In this document: positions 37,715-45,974 of the stretch, piece by piece
Position numbering within the stretch: the stretch's first letter is position 1
How the letters are laid out: each line of letters starts with the position of its first letter
NCBI RefSeq assembly: GCF_001625655.1
Contig: NZ_AUYB01000103.1
Location: forward strand, 302,030-366,029
Source of the DNA: Pseudoalteromonas luteoviolacea DSM 6061
GTDB lineage: Bacteria > Pseudomonadota > Gammaproteobacteria > Enterobacterales > Alteromonadaceae
Reading direction: 5' to 3'
DNA: 64,000 nucleotides
Program-made: the position numbers and the translations under genes
Notes under the pieces: model-generated
Seen by the model: only the letters and a program-made list of their open reading frames with translations
Told to the model about the DNA's origin: nothing
Database searches by the model: none

Positions 37715-39013
37715 ATGAGAGTGTTAAAACCTTTGAGCGCAGTTGCTGTTGCAGTGTCATTGCTTTTGAGCGGCTGTGGTGAAAGTAGTTCTAGTACAAC
37801 CGGTTCAGAGTTTGTGAACAATGATGGTTCAACTAACCCCACGAATCCGACAAACCCTACTGATCCAACAACGCCGACAGAGCCAACCACATTTGACGAG
37901 GCTGCCTTAGTCGCTAATTTGGTGAACAATGTATTGAGCCCAGCTTTAACGCAGTTCCATAGCTTTGCTGAAGCTCAACAAACTCAAATTGGTGCATACT
38001 GTAGTGCTGCTAAAGCGCAGGCAGAAAATGCAGATAGTCTTCACGAGCAAGCAAAAAATAGCTGGCGTGCAGCAATGTCTAGTTGGCAGTATGTTGAATT
38101 GATGCAGATTGGCCCACTTCTGACTAATGGCAAAGAGCTAAAGGGTAATATTTATTCTTGGCCTGCTGGTGGTGCGCTTTGTAGCATTGATTTGGATGTG
38201 GTGTACCATGAAGCGGGCATCATCAACGGCAATGCGAGCCTTCCATATGACATTAAAGCACGTACGTCAGACCGTAAAGGGTTAATTGCAATTGAACATG
38301 CACTGTTTAATGCCAATTATGACCATAACTGTACCTTTGAAAATGATGCGTTGGCCCCTTGGAATGGGCGTACAGTTAACGAAAGAAAAGTTGCAAGGTG
38401 TGAATTTGCGCACACAGTGTCTGGCGACATTGTTGATAACAGTTCGGAAATTCTCGCTCGTTGGCAAGGCGATAATGGTTTTGCTAATCAGCTATTGAAT
38501 GCAGGTGGTCCTGGTTCATCATTTGATACGCCACATTTGGCATTGAATGAGATATCTAAAGCACTTTTCTATATGACAGAAGAGTTAAAAGATAAAAAAC
38601 TTGGCACTCCGCTAGGTTTGTTTGTGAACAGCTGTGGCTTTGAGAGTTGTCCGCAAGATGTAGAGTCAGATATCTCAGAGCATTCAAAAGAAAATTTACT
38701 GGCTAATCTCCGCGCATTTAAACAAATCTTTACCGGAGAAGGCAGTAACACAGAGAACACATTAGGGTTTGATGACTTCCTTGATGCTGAGGAAGGTACT
38801 GAAGTGAAACAGCGTATGCTGGCAGGTATTGAAGAAGCTGAAGCGGCTCTACTTGCCTTGGATGGTTCACTAAAACAGGCTATTACAGATGACGCAGCAA
38901 AAGTGACTGAAGTACATACCAAAGTTAAAAACGTGACTGACGAGCTTAAGAATGACTTTATTAATAAGCTTGCACTGGAACTTCCTCAAACATCGGCAGG
39001 TGACAATGACTAA
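37715..39013 (+). CDS. Imelysin family lipoprotein
   Basis: A 432-residue lipoprotein: lipobox L-S-G-C at residues 18-21 (C21), then an Asn/Pro/Thr linker (about 37-58), then an imelysin-type (M75, iron-regulated) helical domain. The family signature GxHxxE is expected around residue 189; here it reads G189-L-I191-A-I-E194, so the metal-linked histidine is isoleucine, with H195 just after. Some relatives are linked to iron uptake. It overlaps the TonB receptor gene by eight bases (ATGACTAA), so the two are translationally coupled. Confidence 0.85.
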   Translation: MRVLKPLSAVAVAVSLLLSGCGESSSSTTGSEFVNNDGSTNPTNPTNPTDPTTPTEPTTFDEAALVANLVNNVLSPALTQFHSFAEAQQTQIGAYCSAAKAQAENADSLHEQAKNSWRAAMSSWQYVELMQIGPLLTNGKELKGNIYSWPAGGALCSIDLDVVYHEAGIINGNASLPYDIKARTSDRKGLIAIEHALFNANYDHNCTFENDALAPWNGRTVNERKVARCEFAHTVSGDIVDNSSEILARWQGDNGFANQLLNAGGPGSSFDTPHLALNEISKALFYMTEELKDKKLGTPLGLFVNSCGFESCPQDVESDISEHSKENLLANLRAFKQIFTGEGSNTENTLGFDDFLDAEEGTEVKQRMLAGIEEAEAALLALDGSLKQAITDDAAKVTEVHTKVKNVTDELKNDFINKLALELPQTSAGDND

Positions 39014-41225
39014 GTACCCGCGTATGAATAAATCACTATTAGCATTGGCTGTTGCCATTGCATTACCAAGCGCTTATGCCCAAGACAATGATCAGGACGA
39101 CATTGAGCATATTCAAATCATCAGTCATTACGACAAACTAAGAACCGAAGCAGGTTCAGCAACGCTTTTAACAGAAGAAAAGTTGGGTGAATATGAATAC
39201 GATGATATTCATCGCGTGTTGTCTTCTGTACCAGGTGTCAATATTCGTGAGGAAGATGGTTATGGCCTGAGACCAAACATCGGCTTTCGTGGCGTAACAC
39301 CTGAGCGTAGTAAGAAAATTACCATCATGGAAGACGGTGTTTTGATTGGCCCTGCACCATATTCAGCGCCAGCTGCGTACTATTTTCCGCAAACAACGCG
39401 CATGACTGCTGTAGAGGTTTTTAAAGGCCCTGCTGCAATTAAGCATGGCCCTCAAACAATTGCGGGTGCATTGAATTTGGTTACGCGCCAAGTGCCTGAG
39501 TTTACGGAAGGTGCCATTGACGTGGCCGCTGGCGGCGACGGGTATACCAAAGCACATGGCTACTATGGCTCTGTGGTGAACAATATTGGTTTTTTAATTG
39601 AAGCAGTAAACGTACAAGCAGATGGCTTCAAGGAACTTGATGGTGGCGGTGATACAGGCTTTGACAAGAATGATATTCTTGCCAAGTTCAATTATCGATT
39701 AAAGCAAGGTAATTTTGAGCACACTTTTGGCTTGAAACTAAGTTACGCGGATGAGATATCAGATGAAACCTATCTGGGTTTAACAGAAGCTGATTTTGCT
39801 GAGAACCCTTACCGTCGTTATGCCGCAACAGCACCGGCGAATATGGATACTCAGCACCAGCAGGTTATGTTTACGCATAATGTGTCTGGTGAAAACCTGA
39901 ATTTAACGACGCGAATTTATCGTAATGATTATGAGCGCGCGTGGTTAAAACTAAACAGTATTTCAGGCAAGTCTCCACAAGAAGTACTGTATAACTTAGA
40001 GTCAGACAACAATCAGCGTCTATATGAAATCCTTAAAGGCGAGCAGGATTCAATCGTACCGGGTGCGACAGACTTTTTGACGATGGGCACCAATGATCGT
40101 GAATACTTCTCACAGGGTATTCAGTTTGATGGTGACATCACACTAAACGTGTTTGACTTAGAGCATGACGTTTCTTTTGGTGTTCGTTTTCATGAAGATG
40201 AAATCGAGAGAAAACACTTTGAAGAAAGCTATGATATGAAATCTGGCGTATCGACTTTGGTTGAAGGCAGCAAACGTTTTACGACGCTTAATGTTGAAAA
40301 TACTAAAGCTTGGTCTTTGTATGTTGAAGACCAAATCAAGTTTGATGCACTAACGATTGGTGTGGGTGTACGTGGTGAATTAATGGATATGCATTATCAC
40401 GACAACAATAACCCAAATAAATGGCAAGATAAAACTACGCGAATTTGGCTACCGGGTGTTAGTGGTTTCTACCAGCTGAGCGATGACGCGGGTATTTTGT
40501 TTGGTGTGCACCGCGGATTTTCTCCAGCCTCGCCAGCGCAGCCAGCTGAAATCGAGATTGAAAAAAGCACTAATTATGAGTTTGGTGGACGCTACAATGA
40601 CGGCGTAACTCAGTTTGAAGTTGTAAGCTTTTTTAATGATTACAGCAACTTGAAAGAGAGCTGTGGGCAGTCAAATTGTGGTGATATTAATCAACAAGAC
40701 GCTGAGTTTAATGGTGGTGCAGCACATGTTTATGGTCTTGAAGCGCAATTCAGTCAACGCTACCCACTTAACCTACAGCTAGATATACCTTATGGCTTTG
40801 TGTATACATACACGAAAGGCGAATTCAAGAACGAGCGCTACACTAAGTTTGCTCAGTGGGGTAAAGTGAGAAGTGGCGATCCTCTTCCGTATTTGCCTGA
40901 TCACCAAGTCAGTTTTAACATTGGTTTGAGCTCAGACAACTGGCGCACTTCATTGGCGGTTAAATACGTTAGCTCAATGGAAGAGGCTTCAGGCTCGAGT
41001 TGGGACATTGGTACCGATGAGTTTACTCTTTACCTAGAAGGTCAAGAAGTACCTGCATCGACGACGGTTGATTTCTCGGCAAGTTATGACTTTGATAAGT
41101 ACGGACAAGTTTACTTGAAGGTTGATAACTTACTGGATGAAGATAAGATTGTAAGTCGCAGGCCTTACGGAGCGCGTCCAGGTAAACCAAGACAGTTTAC
41201 GATAGGTTACAAGTATCAGTTTTAA
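39006..41225 (+). CDS. FecA-like TonB-dependent outer membrane receptor
   Basis: A 739-residue receptor. A signal peptide ends near AYA, and a short TonB-box-like segment (HIQIISHY) precedes the plug. The plug carries LRPNIGFRGVTPERSKKI, DGVLIGPAPYSAPAAYYFP and VEVFKGPAAIKHGPQTIAG, close to FecA-type receptors. The 22-strand barrel ends in the characteristic terminal F (YKYQF). A longer frame exists upstream, but the ATG at 39006 overlaps the imelysin stop. It probably imports ferric citrate-like or another iron complex; the ligand is not proven. Confidence 0.85.
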   Translation: MTKYPRMNKSLLALAVAIALPSAYAQDNDQDDIEHIQIISHYDKLRTEAGSATLLTEEKLGEYEYDDIHRVLSSVPGVNIREEDGYGLRPNIGFRGVTPERSKKITIMEDGVLIGPAPYSAPAAYYFPQTTRMTAVEVFKGPAAIKHGPQTIAGALNLVTRQVPEFTEGAIDVAAGGDGYTKAHGYYGSVVNNIGFLIEAVNVQADGFKELDGGGDTGFDKNDILAKFNYRLKQGNFEHTFGLKLSYADEISDETYLGLTEADFAENPYRRYAATAPANMDTQHQQVMFTHNVSGENLNLTTRIYRNDYERAWLKLNSISGKSPQEVLYNLESDNNQRLYEILKGEQDSIVPGATDFLTMGTNDREYFSQGIQFDGDITLNVFDLEHDVSFGVRFHEDEIERKHFEESYDMKSGVSTLVEGSKRFTTLNVENTKAWSLYVEDQIKFDALTIGVGVRGELMDMHYHDNNNPNKWQDKTTRIWLPGVSGFYQLSDDAGILFGVHRGFSPASPAQPAEIEIEKSTNYEFGGRYNDGVTQFEVVSFFNDYSNLKESCGQSNCGDINQQDAEFNGGAAHVYGLEAQFSQRYPLNLQLDIPYGFVYTYTKGEFKNERYTKFAQWGKVRSGDPLPYLPDHQVSFNIGLSSDNWRTSLAVKYVSSMEEASGSSWDIGTDEFTLYLEGQEVPASTTVDFSASYDFDKYGQVYLKVDNLLDEDKIVSRRPYGARPGKPRQFTIGYKYQF

Positions 41226-41257
41226 CTGAGTTACTTAATCTAACGGATGTAATGTAT

Positions 41258-41281
41258 AAGGCCACTTTTGTGGCCTTTTTT
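41258..41281 (+). terminator. Rho-independent terminator after the receptor
   Basis: AAGGCCAC and GTGGCCTT arms with a TTTT loop and a T-run. It ends the DUF4856-imelysin-receptor transcript before the hydroxylase gene, which may need its own promoter or read-through. Confidence 0.85.
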
Positions 41282-41307
41282 AAAAACTTGCGGAGCTTTT
41301 ACGTTAG

Positions 41308-42294
41308 ATGTTTGAAACTATTTGGCAGAGCATTAGTACCTTGCCAGGTTATCTTATAGACGCAAATAAGCGTATCTTTTGGTTATATTTAGCCTCTGCA
41401 GCTGTCATGGCTGCATTTGTGTATTGTGCGACAACTCAGGTTCGCTCATTTAAAGGGTTTTGGCATTTTCTTTTTCCTAGATCAGTGTGGCTTCACGAAA
41501 GTGCAAAGCAAGATTACTGTCTGTTCATCATTAATCGGATAATCAAAGCACTGACTTTCACGCCCATTGTGCTAACCATGGTGCCTGTGGCAATTGGCAT
41601 TTCAGATTTTATGGAAACCCTGTTTGGCCCGTCATTACACCTTCAGTGGTCGCCACTTGTGGTAGTTGGACTGTTTACGTTGATGTTGTTCTTGATCGAC
41701 GATTTGACTCGGTACCTATTACATTTAGCGCTGCATAAGGTGCCTTGTTTATGGGAAATCCATAAAGTGCATCACTCCGCAAAAGTTCTTACACCTTTTA
41801 CTATTTATCGTTCGCATCCAATAGAGAGCTATTTTTACGCCTGCAGAATGGCTTTGACACAGGGGATTGTGGTGGGGCTCGGGTACTTCTTTTTCGGTTC
41901 GGCACTAAGCATGTTTGATATATTAGGCGCAAATTTATTTGTGTTTGTGTTCAACGTATGCGGCTCTAATCTTCGCCATTCCCATATTTGGTTTAGTTGG
42001 GGAGATAGGCTCGAAGGCTGGTTTATTAGTCCGGCTCAGCACCAGATACACCACAGTAATAACCCAAAACACTTTGATACGAATATTGGCTCTGCTTTGG
42101 CAATATGGGACCGCCTAGGGGGGAGTTTGATAAAGGCATCTGAAGCTAAAAGTATTTCCATCGGCGTTGGTAAATACAATGCAGGTCATGATTCTTTGTG
42201 GGCTATTTACTACAAACCTGTTGTGGCATGTTTAAAGGCGTGTAAGCCGAAGTTTGTAATGCGAAAGAAGTATCGTGATGAAGAGAGAAGATAG
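41308..42294 (+). CDS. Fatty acid hydroxylase/sterol desaturase family membrane protein
   Basis: A 328-residue membrane protein with four or so hydrophobic helices and the di-iron histidine clusters of the sterol desaturase/fatty acid hydroxylase superfamily: H139-xxx-H143, H152-KV-H155-H156 and H245-QI-H248-H249. It likely oxidises a lipid or alkyl chain using a di-iron centre. It follows the iron-uptake genes after a terminator; co-function is suggested only by position. A family member carrying iron next to an iron-import module is worth note. Confidence 0.8.
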   Translation: MFETIWQSISTLPGYLIDANKRIFWLYLASAAVMAAFVYCATTQVRSFKGFWHFLFPRSVWLHESAKQDYCLFIINRIIKALTFTPIVLTMVPVAIGISDFMETLFGPSLHLQWSPLVVVGLFTLMLFLIDDLTRYLLHLALHKVPCLWEIHKVHHSAKVLTPFTIYRSHPIESYFYACRMALTQGIVVGLGYFFFGSALSMFDILGANLFVFVFNVCGSNLRHSHIWFSWGDRLEGWFISPAQHQIHHSNNPKHFDTNIGSALAIWDRLGGSLIKASEAKSISIGVGKYNAGHDSLWAIYYKPVVACLKACKPKFVMRKKYRDEERR

Positions 42295-42341
42295 GCTGGC
42301 GACGGGCATTGCCAGCCTGGTTAGAGGGGAGTAGGCCCCTC
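42294..42341. terminator. Two hairpins between convergent genes
   Basis: GGCTGGC/GCCAGCC (42294-42300 with 42311-42317) and GAGGGG/CCCCTC (42324-42329 with 42336-42341). They sit between the hydroxylase gene and the small convergent unknown gene. Neither has a strong T-run. Confidence 0.5.
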
Positions 42342-42358
42342 AAAAATCGTTACTACGG

Positions 42359-42643
42359 TTAGTGCATCACGCGTCTTGATGTGCGATAAAACCCTAACTC
42401 GTTCAATTTATTGATGAGGCTTGGATCATCAAGTCTGTCAGGAGTGGACTCATTACGTAAGTAATGGTCTTGTGGTACAGCGTGAAGATCTAGCATCTTA
42501 TGAAATAAAATATTTCGAATGGCTAGCGCTGTCATTCCTGAATCCTGAATATCATCCAAGCGTTTTTGTATGTCTGAAAACGGGGCTGCATTGACGTCGT
42601 CAACAGCTGCTGGAAAGTACGAATTTAACTTATTTTTGCTCAT
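42359..42643 (-). CDS. Small uncharacterised protein
   Basis: A 94-residue protein starting at MSKNKLNSYFP, preceded by GAGGG with a five-base gap. It is not a recognised family. It has several short helical stretches (DIQKRLDDIQDSGMTALAIRN) and no signal or membrane segment. It lies alone between convergent and divergent neighbours; whether it is real cannot be settled, but the ribosome site and codon use support it. Confidence 0.5.
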   Translation of the reverse strand: MSKNKLNSYFPAAVDDVNAAPFSDIQKRLDDIQDSGMTALAIRNILFHKMLDLHAVPQDHYLRNESTPDRLDDPSLINKLNELGFYRTSRRVMH

Positions 42644-42724
42644 GCAAACCCTCATTAACTATCTTGATAGAATTTTACTTTGTTCCTAAAACCAGATACT
42701 AAGTATAAGATTTAAGTACAAAAA

Positions 42725-42743
42725 TTAGAGACACGTTCTCTAA
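42725..42743. promoter_or_regulatory. Inverted repeat upstream of the small gene
   Basis: TTAGAGA-CACGT-TCTCTAA, a 19-base inverted repeat 82 bases upstream of the small leftward gene. It could be an operator. Apart from it and the antiporter terminator, the 291-base gap 42644-42934 shows nothing else. Confidence 0.35.
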
Positions 42744-42888
42744 ATGACGTAGCCAGTGTACTCTTTTTCATGGTTGAATTACTAACTTCGATGTAAAGTT
42801 TTGTAAATCGCACTATTACAAAAAATGCTTGAAAATGAGGTGCGATTTTAGACGTCTAGATGTAAGTGTATGACAGGAAAATAAAAAT

Positions 42889-42921
42889 AGTTCTCAGTAC
42901 CCTTTAAAGGGCCTGAGAACT
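42889..42921 (-). terminator. Terminator of the KefB-type gene
   Basis: AGTTCTCAG and CTGAGAACT arms with an inner CCCTTTAAAGGG palindrome. Read on the minus strand it is followed by a T-rich tract (42884-42888). It ends the antiporter gene. Confidence 0.8.
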
Positions 42922-42934
42922 GGAATAATAATCT

Positions 42935-44503
42935 TTAGAATAATTTTTCTTTTACGTGCTCTGCGAAGCCACTACCAGCTTCCAAATAGAAGTTGTAAGT
43001 AGAGTGAACGCCCATATCTTCGAGCTCTTTTTGCTGATCCGGATAGTTAGCAATGGCGGTCACTTGCCCTTTATAGCCAGACGCTTGCAGCTGCTCTAAT
43101 GCATAAATGTTTTGCATATGCTTTGGCATAGCAAGCATGACCATTTCAACACTAGAGTGGTTTACTCGTTGCCAAAAGTCGGGGTCTGTTGCATCTGCAA
43201 GCAATACGCGTCGCCCTCGTTGAATATGTTTGTCTACGACCTCGGGCTTGATATCTATCCCTGCCACACAATTAGGGTGCGAACTTTGGATTGTTTCATA
43301 AGCACCAGTTCCTATTCGTCCCATACCAAAGATAACAATGCGTGTATCCGTAAGGTTAACTGGTAGTTCCTCCTCTAATCGGTGAGGGCTTTCAAAGCGT
43401 AATAGAATGTGTTCAAACTTCACATATAGTTCGTTCGAGCGTTTGTTTAGAGGGGATGCAAGAATAAAGGTGAATGATACTGCGATTGCAACTACCGCTA
43501 ACCAGTCTGGCGCTATGAGGCCGCTACTGGCTGCAACTGCACAAACAATCAGGCCAAATTCACTGTAATTAGACAGAGTAAAGGCACTTAGAAGCGAAGT
43601 ACGGGCACGCAGTCTAAAGCGATTTGTCAGTACATAGTAAAGCATGACTTTAACAGGAAGCACCAGAACCAATAGCAAACCAATGAGGAGCGCATTAGTG
43701 GATATGCTGGCATTGAGGCCTATATTTAGGAAAAAACCAACTAGCAACACATTTTTTAGATTTAGTAGAGATTTTGAGAGCTCACTGGCTTTTTTATGTG
43801 GCGCAAATAGCATTCCGATAATGAGCGCGCCTAAGTCGCCTTTTAATCCGGCAAACTCGAATGCGTGATATCCGACAACCAGCGCGAAGAAGAAGCCAAA
43901 TAATGGCAGTAATTCACCATGTTTAGATCGGCTCAGAATCCAAAACATCACCGAGCGGAAAACAAATAATCCAGCGATAAGTGCAAGTGCCCAAATATTT
44001 GGCACTTTACCTGTGCTGACCGCAAGGAATACAACAGCGAAAATGTCCTGCATGACCAAAATACCAATGGCAATTTTGCCATGTAAGCTGGCCATTTCTC
44101 CTCGTTCTTCTAGGACTTTGACCGCAAAAACAGTGCTTGAAAAGCTGAATGCAAAACCGACAAGTAGGGCGCTTTGCAGGTCCAGTTGATTGAAAAGCGG
44201 GAGCTGCATTAGGCCAAGCAGCAATAGTAATGATGCGAAGAAAGCGCTACTCAAAATGATATGCAATGTTGCAGGTGCCCAGACTTGAGGTTTGACCAAG
44301 TTTTTAACTCTGAGCTTTAAACCAATACTGAATAATAAAATGGTGACACCCAAATCGGCTAATTGGGAGAGCAAAGGGGTAGTCTGCTGGCCCATAAGAT
44401 TGAGGATAAATCCAGCCATTAAGAATCCGATTAACGGCGGGAGCTTGAGTTGGTAAACAGAAAATCCACAAGCAAAAGCTATTGCAAAATAAAGTAGTTC
44501 CAT
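42935..44503 (-). CDS. KefB/YbaL-type cation:proton antiporter with NAD-binding domain
   Basis: A 522-residue CPA2-family protein: about twelve hydrophobic helices (1-360) with FSFSSTVFAVKVLEERGE typical of the family, then a cytoplasmic RCK/TrkA-N Rossmann domain beginning near residue 388 with IVIFGMGRIGTGAYETIQ. It may be a potassium/proton antiporter of the KefB/YbaL group; the ion is not certain. It is divergent from the Spo0M-like gene. Confidence 0.87.
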   Translation of the reverse strand: MELLYFAIAFACGFSVYQLKLPPLIGFLMAGFILNLMGQQTTPLLSQLADLGVTILLFSIGLKLRVKNLVKPQVWAPATLHIILSSAFFASLLLLLGLMQLPLFNQLDLQSALLVGFAFSFSSTVFAVKVLEERGEMASLHGKIAIGILVMQDIFAVVFLAVSTGKVPNIWALALIAGLFVFRSVMFWILSRSKHGELLPLFGFFFALVVGYHAFEFAGLKGDLGALIIGMLFAPHKKASELSKSLLNLKNVLLVGFFLNIGLNASISTNALLIGLLLVLVLPVKVMLYYVLTNRFRLRARTSLLSAFTLSNYSEFGLIVCAVAASSGLIAPDWLAVVAIAVSFTFILASPLNKRSNELYVKFEHILLRFESPHRLEEELPVNLTDTRIVIFGMGRIGTGAYETIQSSHPNCVAGIDIKPEVVDKHIQRGRRVLLADATDPDFWQRVNHSSVEMVMLAMPKHMQNIYALEQLQASGYKGQVTAIANYPDQQKELEDMGVHSTYNFYLEAGSGFAEHVKEKLF

Positions 44504-44705
44504 AAGTCACGCAGGTTGTATTAGATAACATGATTCTATCAAATGAATCTGTTTTATAAACAAATTATGGACAAAACAGTATGAAACTTTGTACGTGTTA
44601 TGGGCGTATCTACGGTGTTTTGATGAAAATAGATATTTTTTCACTGACAAGCAGCGGCAAATGTGTTTAAGATGCCTTAACGGAACATCCTCGAGAGGAG
44701 TAATG

Positions 44706-45449
44706 ATGTTTAAAAAACTCTTAGCATCTGTTGGAGTAGGTGCTGCAAAAGTCGATACAGTATTGGAAACTGAGCATTTACACCCAGGTCAAAAGTTTCA
44801 AGCACAGATTATTGTTATGGGTGGTGATGTAGAGCAGGAAATTTCTGGACTAGAGCTTGCGCTAATGACCAAGGTTAAGGTTGAAAGTGACGATGGAGAG
44901 TATTTCACAAATCATGTAATTGAAAAGTGGCGTATCCCTGAAGAATTTACAATTTCACCCGGAGAACAAAGGATAATACCTTTCGAAGCTCGATTGCATT
45001 CTGAAACCCCAATTACACAAATAAACGCGCCATATAATCATTGCCATGTTTGGATTGAAACTGGCCTTGATATTGATCTAGCACTTGACCCGTCAGATAA
45101 AGACGCACTGCACATTTATCCAAATGAAGCCGTTAAAGCTGTACTTAGCGCGATGGATAAACTTGGTTTCCAGCTCGTTAAAGCAGACGTTGAAAAAGGC
45201 TATTTGAGAGCGTCAAGCTTCCAGTCAACGTCTGGTTGTTATCAAGAAATTGAATACAGACCGAGTAGTCACTCACTATTTGGGTTACAAGAAATTGAAT
45301 TGTCATTCGTACCTGAAGCACATAAAACACACGTGCTGATCGAATTAGATCGAGCATTTAGAAGTGATGGGTATATCGATTTAACAATTGAACATGATCA
45401 AGTTAACTTATCTCGCATTTGCGATCAGCTAGAGCGCTTATTTGCATAA
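44706..45449 (+). CDS. Spo0M-like sporulation-control protein, arrestin fold
   Basis: A 247-residue Spo0M (SpoOM) family protein beginning MFKKLLASVGVGAAKVDTVL. The ATG at 44706 fits the GAGGAG site best (five-base gap); an upstream frame from 44589 is not homologous. Family features include KVDTVLETEHLHPGQKFQAQI and an arrestin-like beta-sandwich. Spo0M in Bacillus affects sporulation and cell shape; in a non-sporulating gammaproteobacterium the role is unknown. The next gene (ElaA-like) follows 31 bases on. Confidence 0.83.
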   Translation: MFKKLLASVGVGAAKVDTVLETEHLHPGQKFQAQIIVMGGDVEQEISGLELALMTKVKVESDDGEYFTNHVIEKWRIPEEFTISPGEQRIIPFEARLHSETPITQINAPYNHCHVWIETGLDIDLALDPSDKDALHIYPNEAVKAVLSAMDKLGFQLVKADVEKGYLRASSFQSTSGCYQEIEYRPSSHSLFGLQEIELSFVPEAHKTHVLIELDRAFRSDGYIDLTIEHDQVNLSRICDQLERLFA

Positions 45450-45480
45450 TTAATGACTGCAACATAGGGAGAATAGTTTG

Positions 45481-45924
45481 ATGCTTGAAGCTGTTGTAAG
45501 AACGTTTCACGAGCTGAGTCATGATGAGATTTTCATGATGTTTAAAGCGCGTGTAGACATTTTTGTTGTTGAGCAAGCATGTGCCTATCCGGAAATCGAT
45601 GATATCGACCGAGATTTAAATACTCGGCATATCCTCTTTTTTGAACAGGGCCAATTAAAAGCCTATGCAAGGTGCTACCCAAAGGATGGCGCTATTGTTG
45701 CTATTGGTCGTGTATTAATTACTTCTGAGAGTCGAGGGTCTGGAATGGGGTATACCTTGATGAACGCAGCGCTTGCTTGCGCTAAGCAACAGTTTCCTGA
45801 TTCTCGAGTACAGATTGCGGCACAAAGTTACTTGCAACCATTTTATAATAAACTGGGGTTTGAGCCGATAAGCGATGTTTACTTAGAAGATGGTATTGAA
45901 CATATTGATATGCAACTTCAGTGA
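45481..45924 (+). CDS. ElaA family GNAT acetyltransferase
   Basis: A 147-residue acyl-CoA N-acetyltransferase of the ElaA type: FVVEQACAYPEIDDIDRD (about 29-46) and the acetyl-CoA loop RGSGMGYTLM (about 83-92) are conserved. The ATG at 45481 is used; a TTG one codon upstream is not needed. The substrate is unknown. Confidence 0.85.
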   Translation: MLEAVVRTFHELSHDEIFMMFKARVDIFVVEQACAYPEIDDIDRDLNTRHILFFEQGQLKAYARCYPKDGAIVAIGRVLITSESRGSGMGYTLMNAALACAKQQFPDSRVQIAAQSYLQPFYNKLGFEPISDVYLEDGIEHIDMQLQ

Positions 45925-45942
45925 ACGGACTGAGTTATAATG

Positions 45943-45974
45943 AAAAAGGCGCTTCAAGTGAAGCGCCTTTTTTT
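45943..45974. terminator. Bidirectional rho-independent terminator
   Basis: AAAAAGGCGCTTCA and TGAAGCGCCTTTTT arms with a two-base loop, plus T-runs on both sides. It ends the ElaA-like gene and the convergent NSS transporter gene. Confidence 0.9.

Noticed and set aside
38952..39005. An N-terminal extension of the FecA-like receptor
   Set aside because: It lies within the imelysin gene and is not homologous; the ATG at 39006 precedes a normal signal peptide.
45478..45480. A TTG start for the ElaA gene
   Set aside because: An ATG directly follows it in frame.
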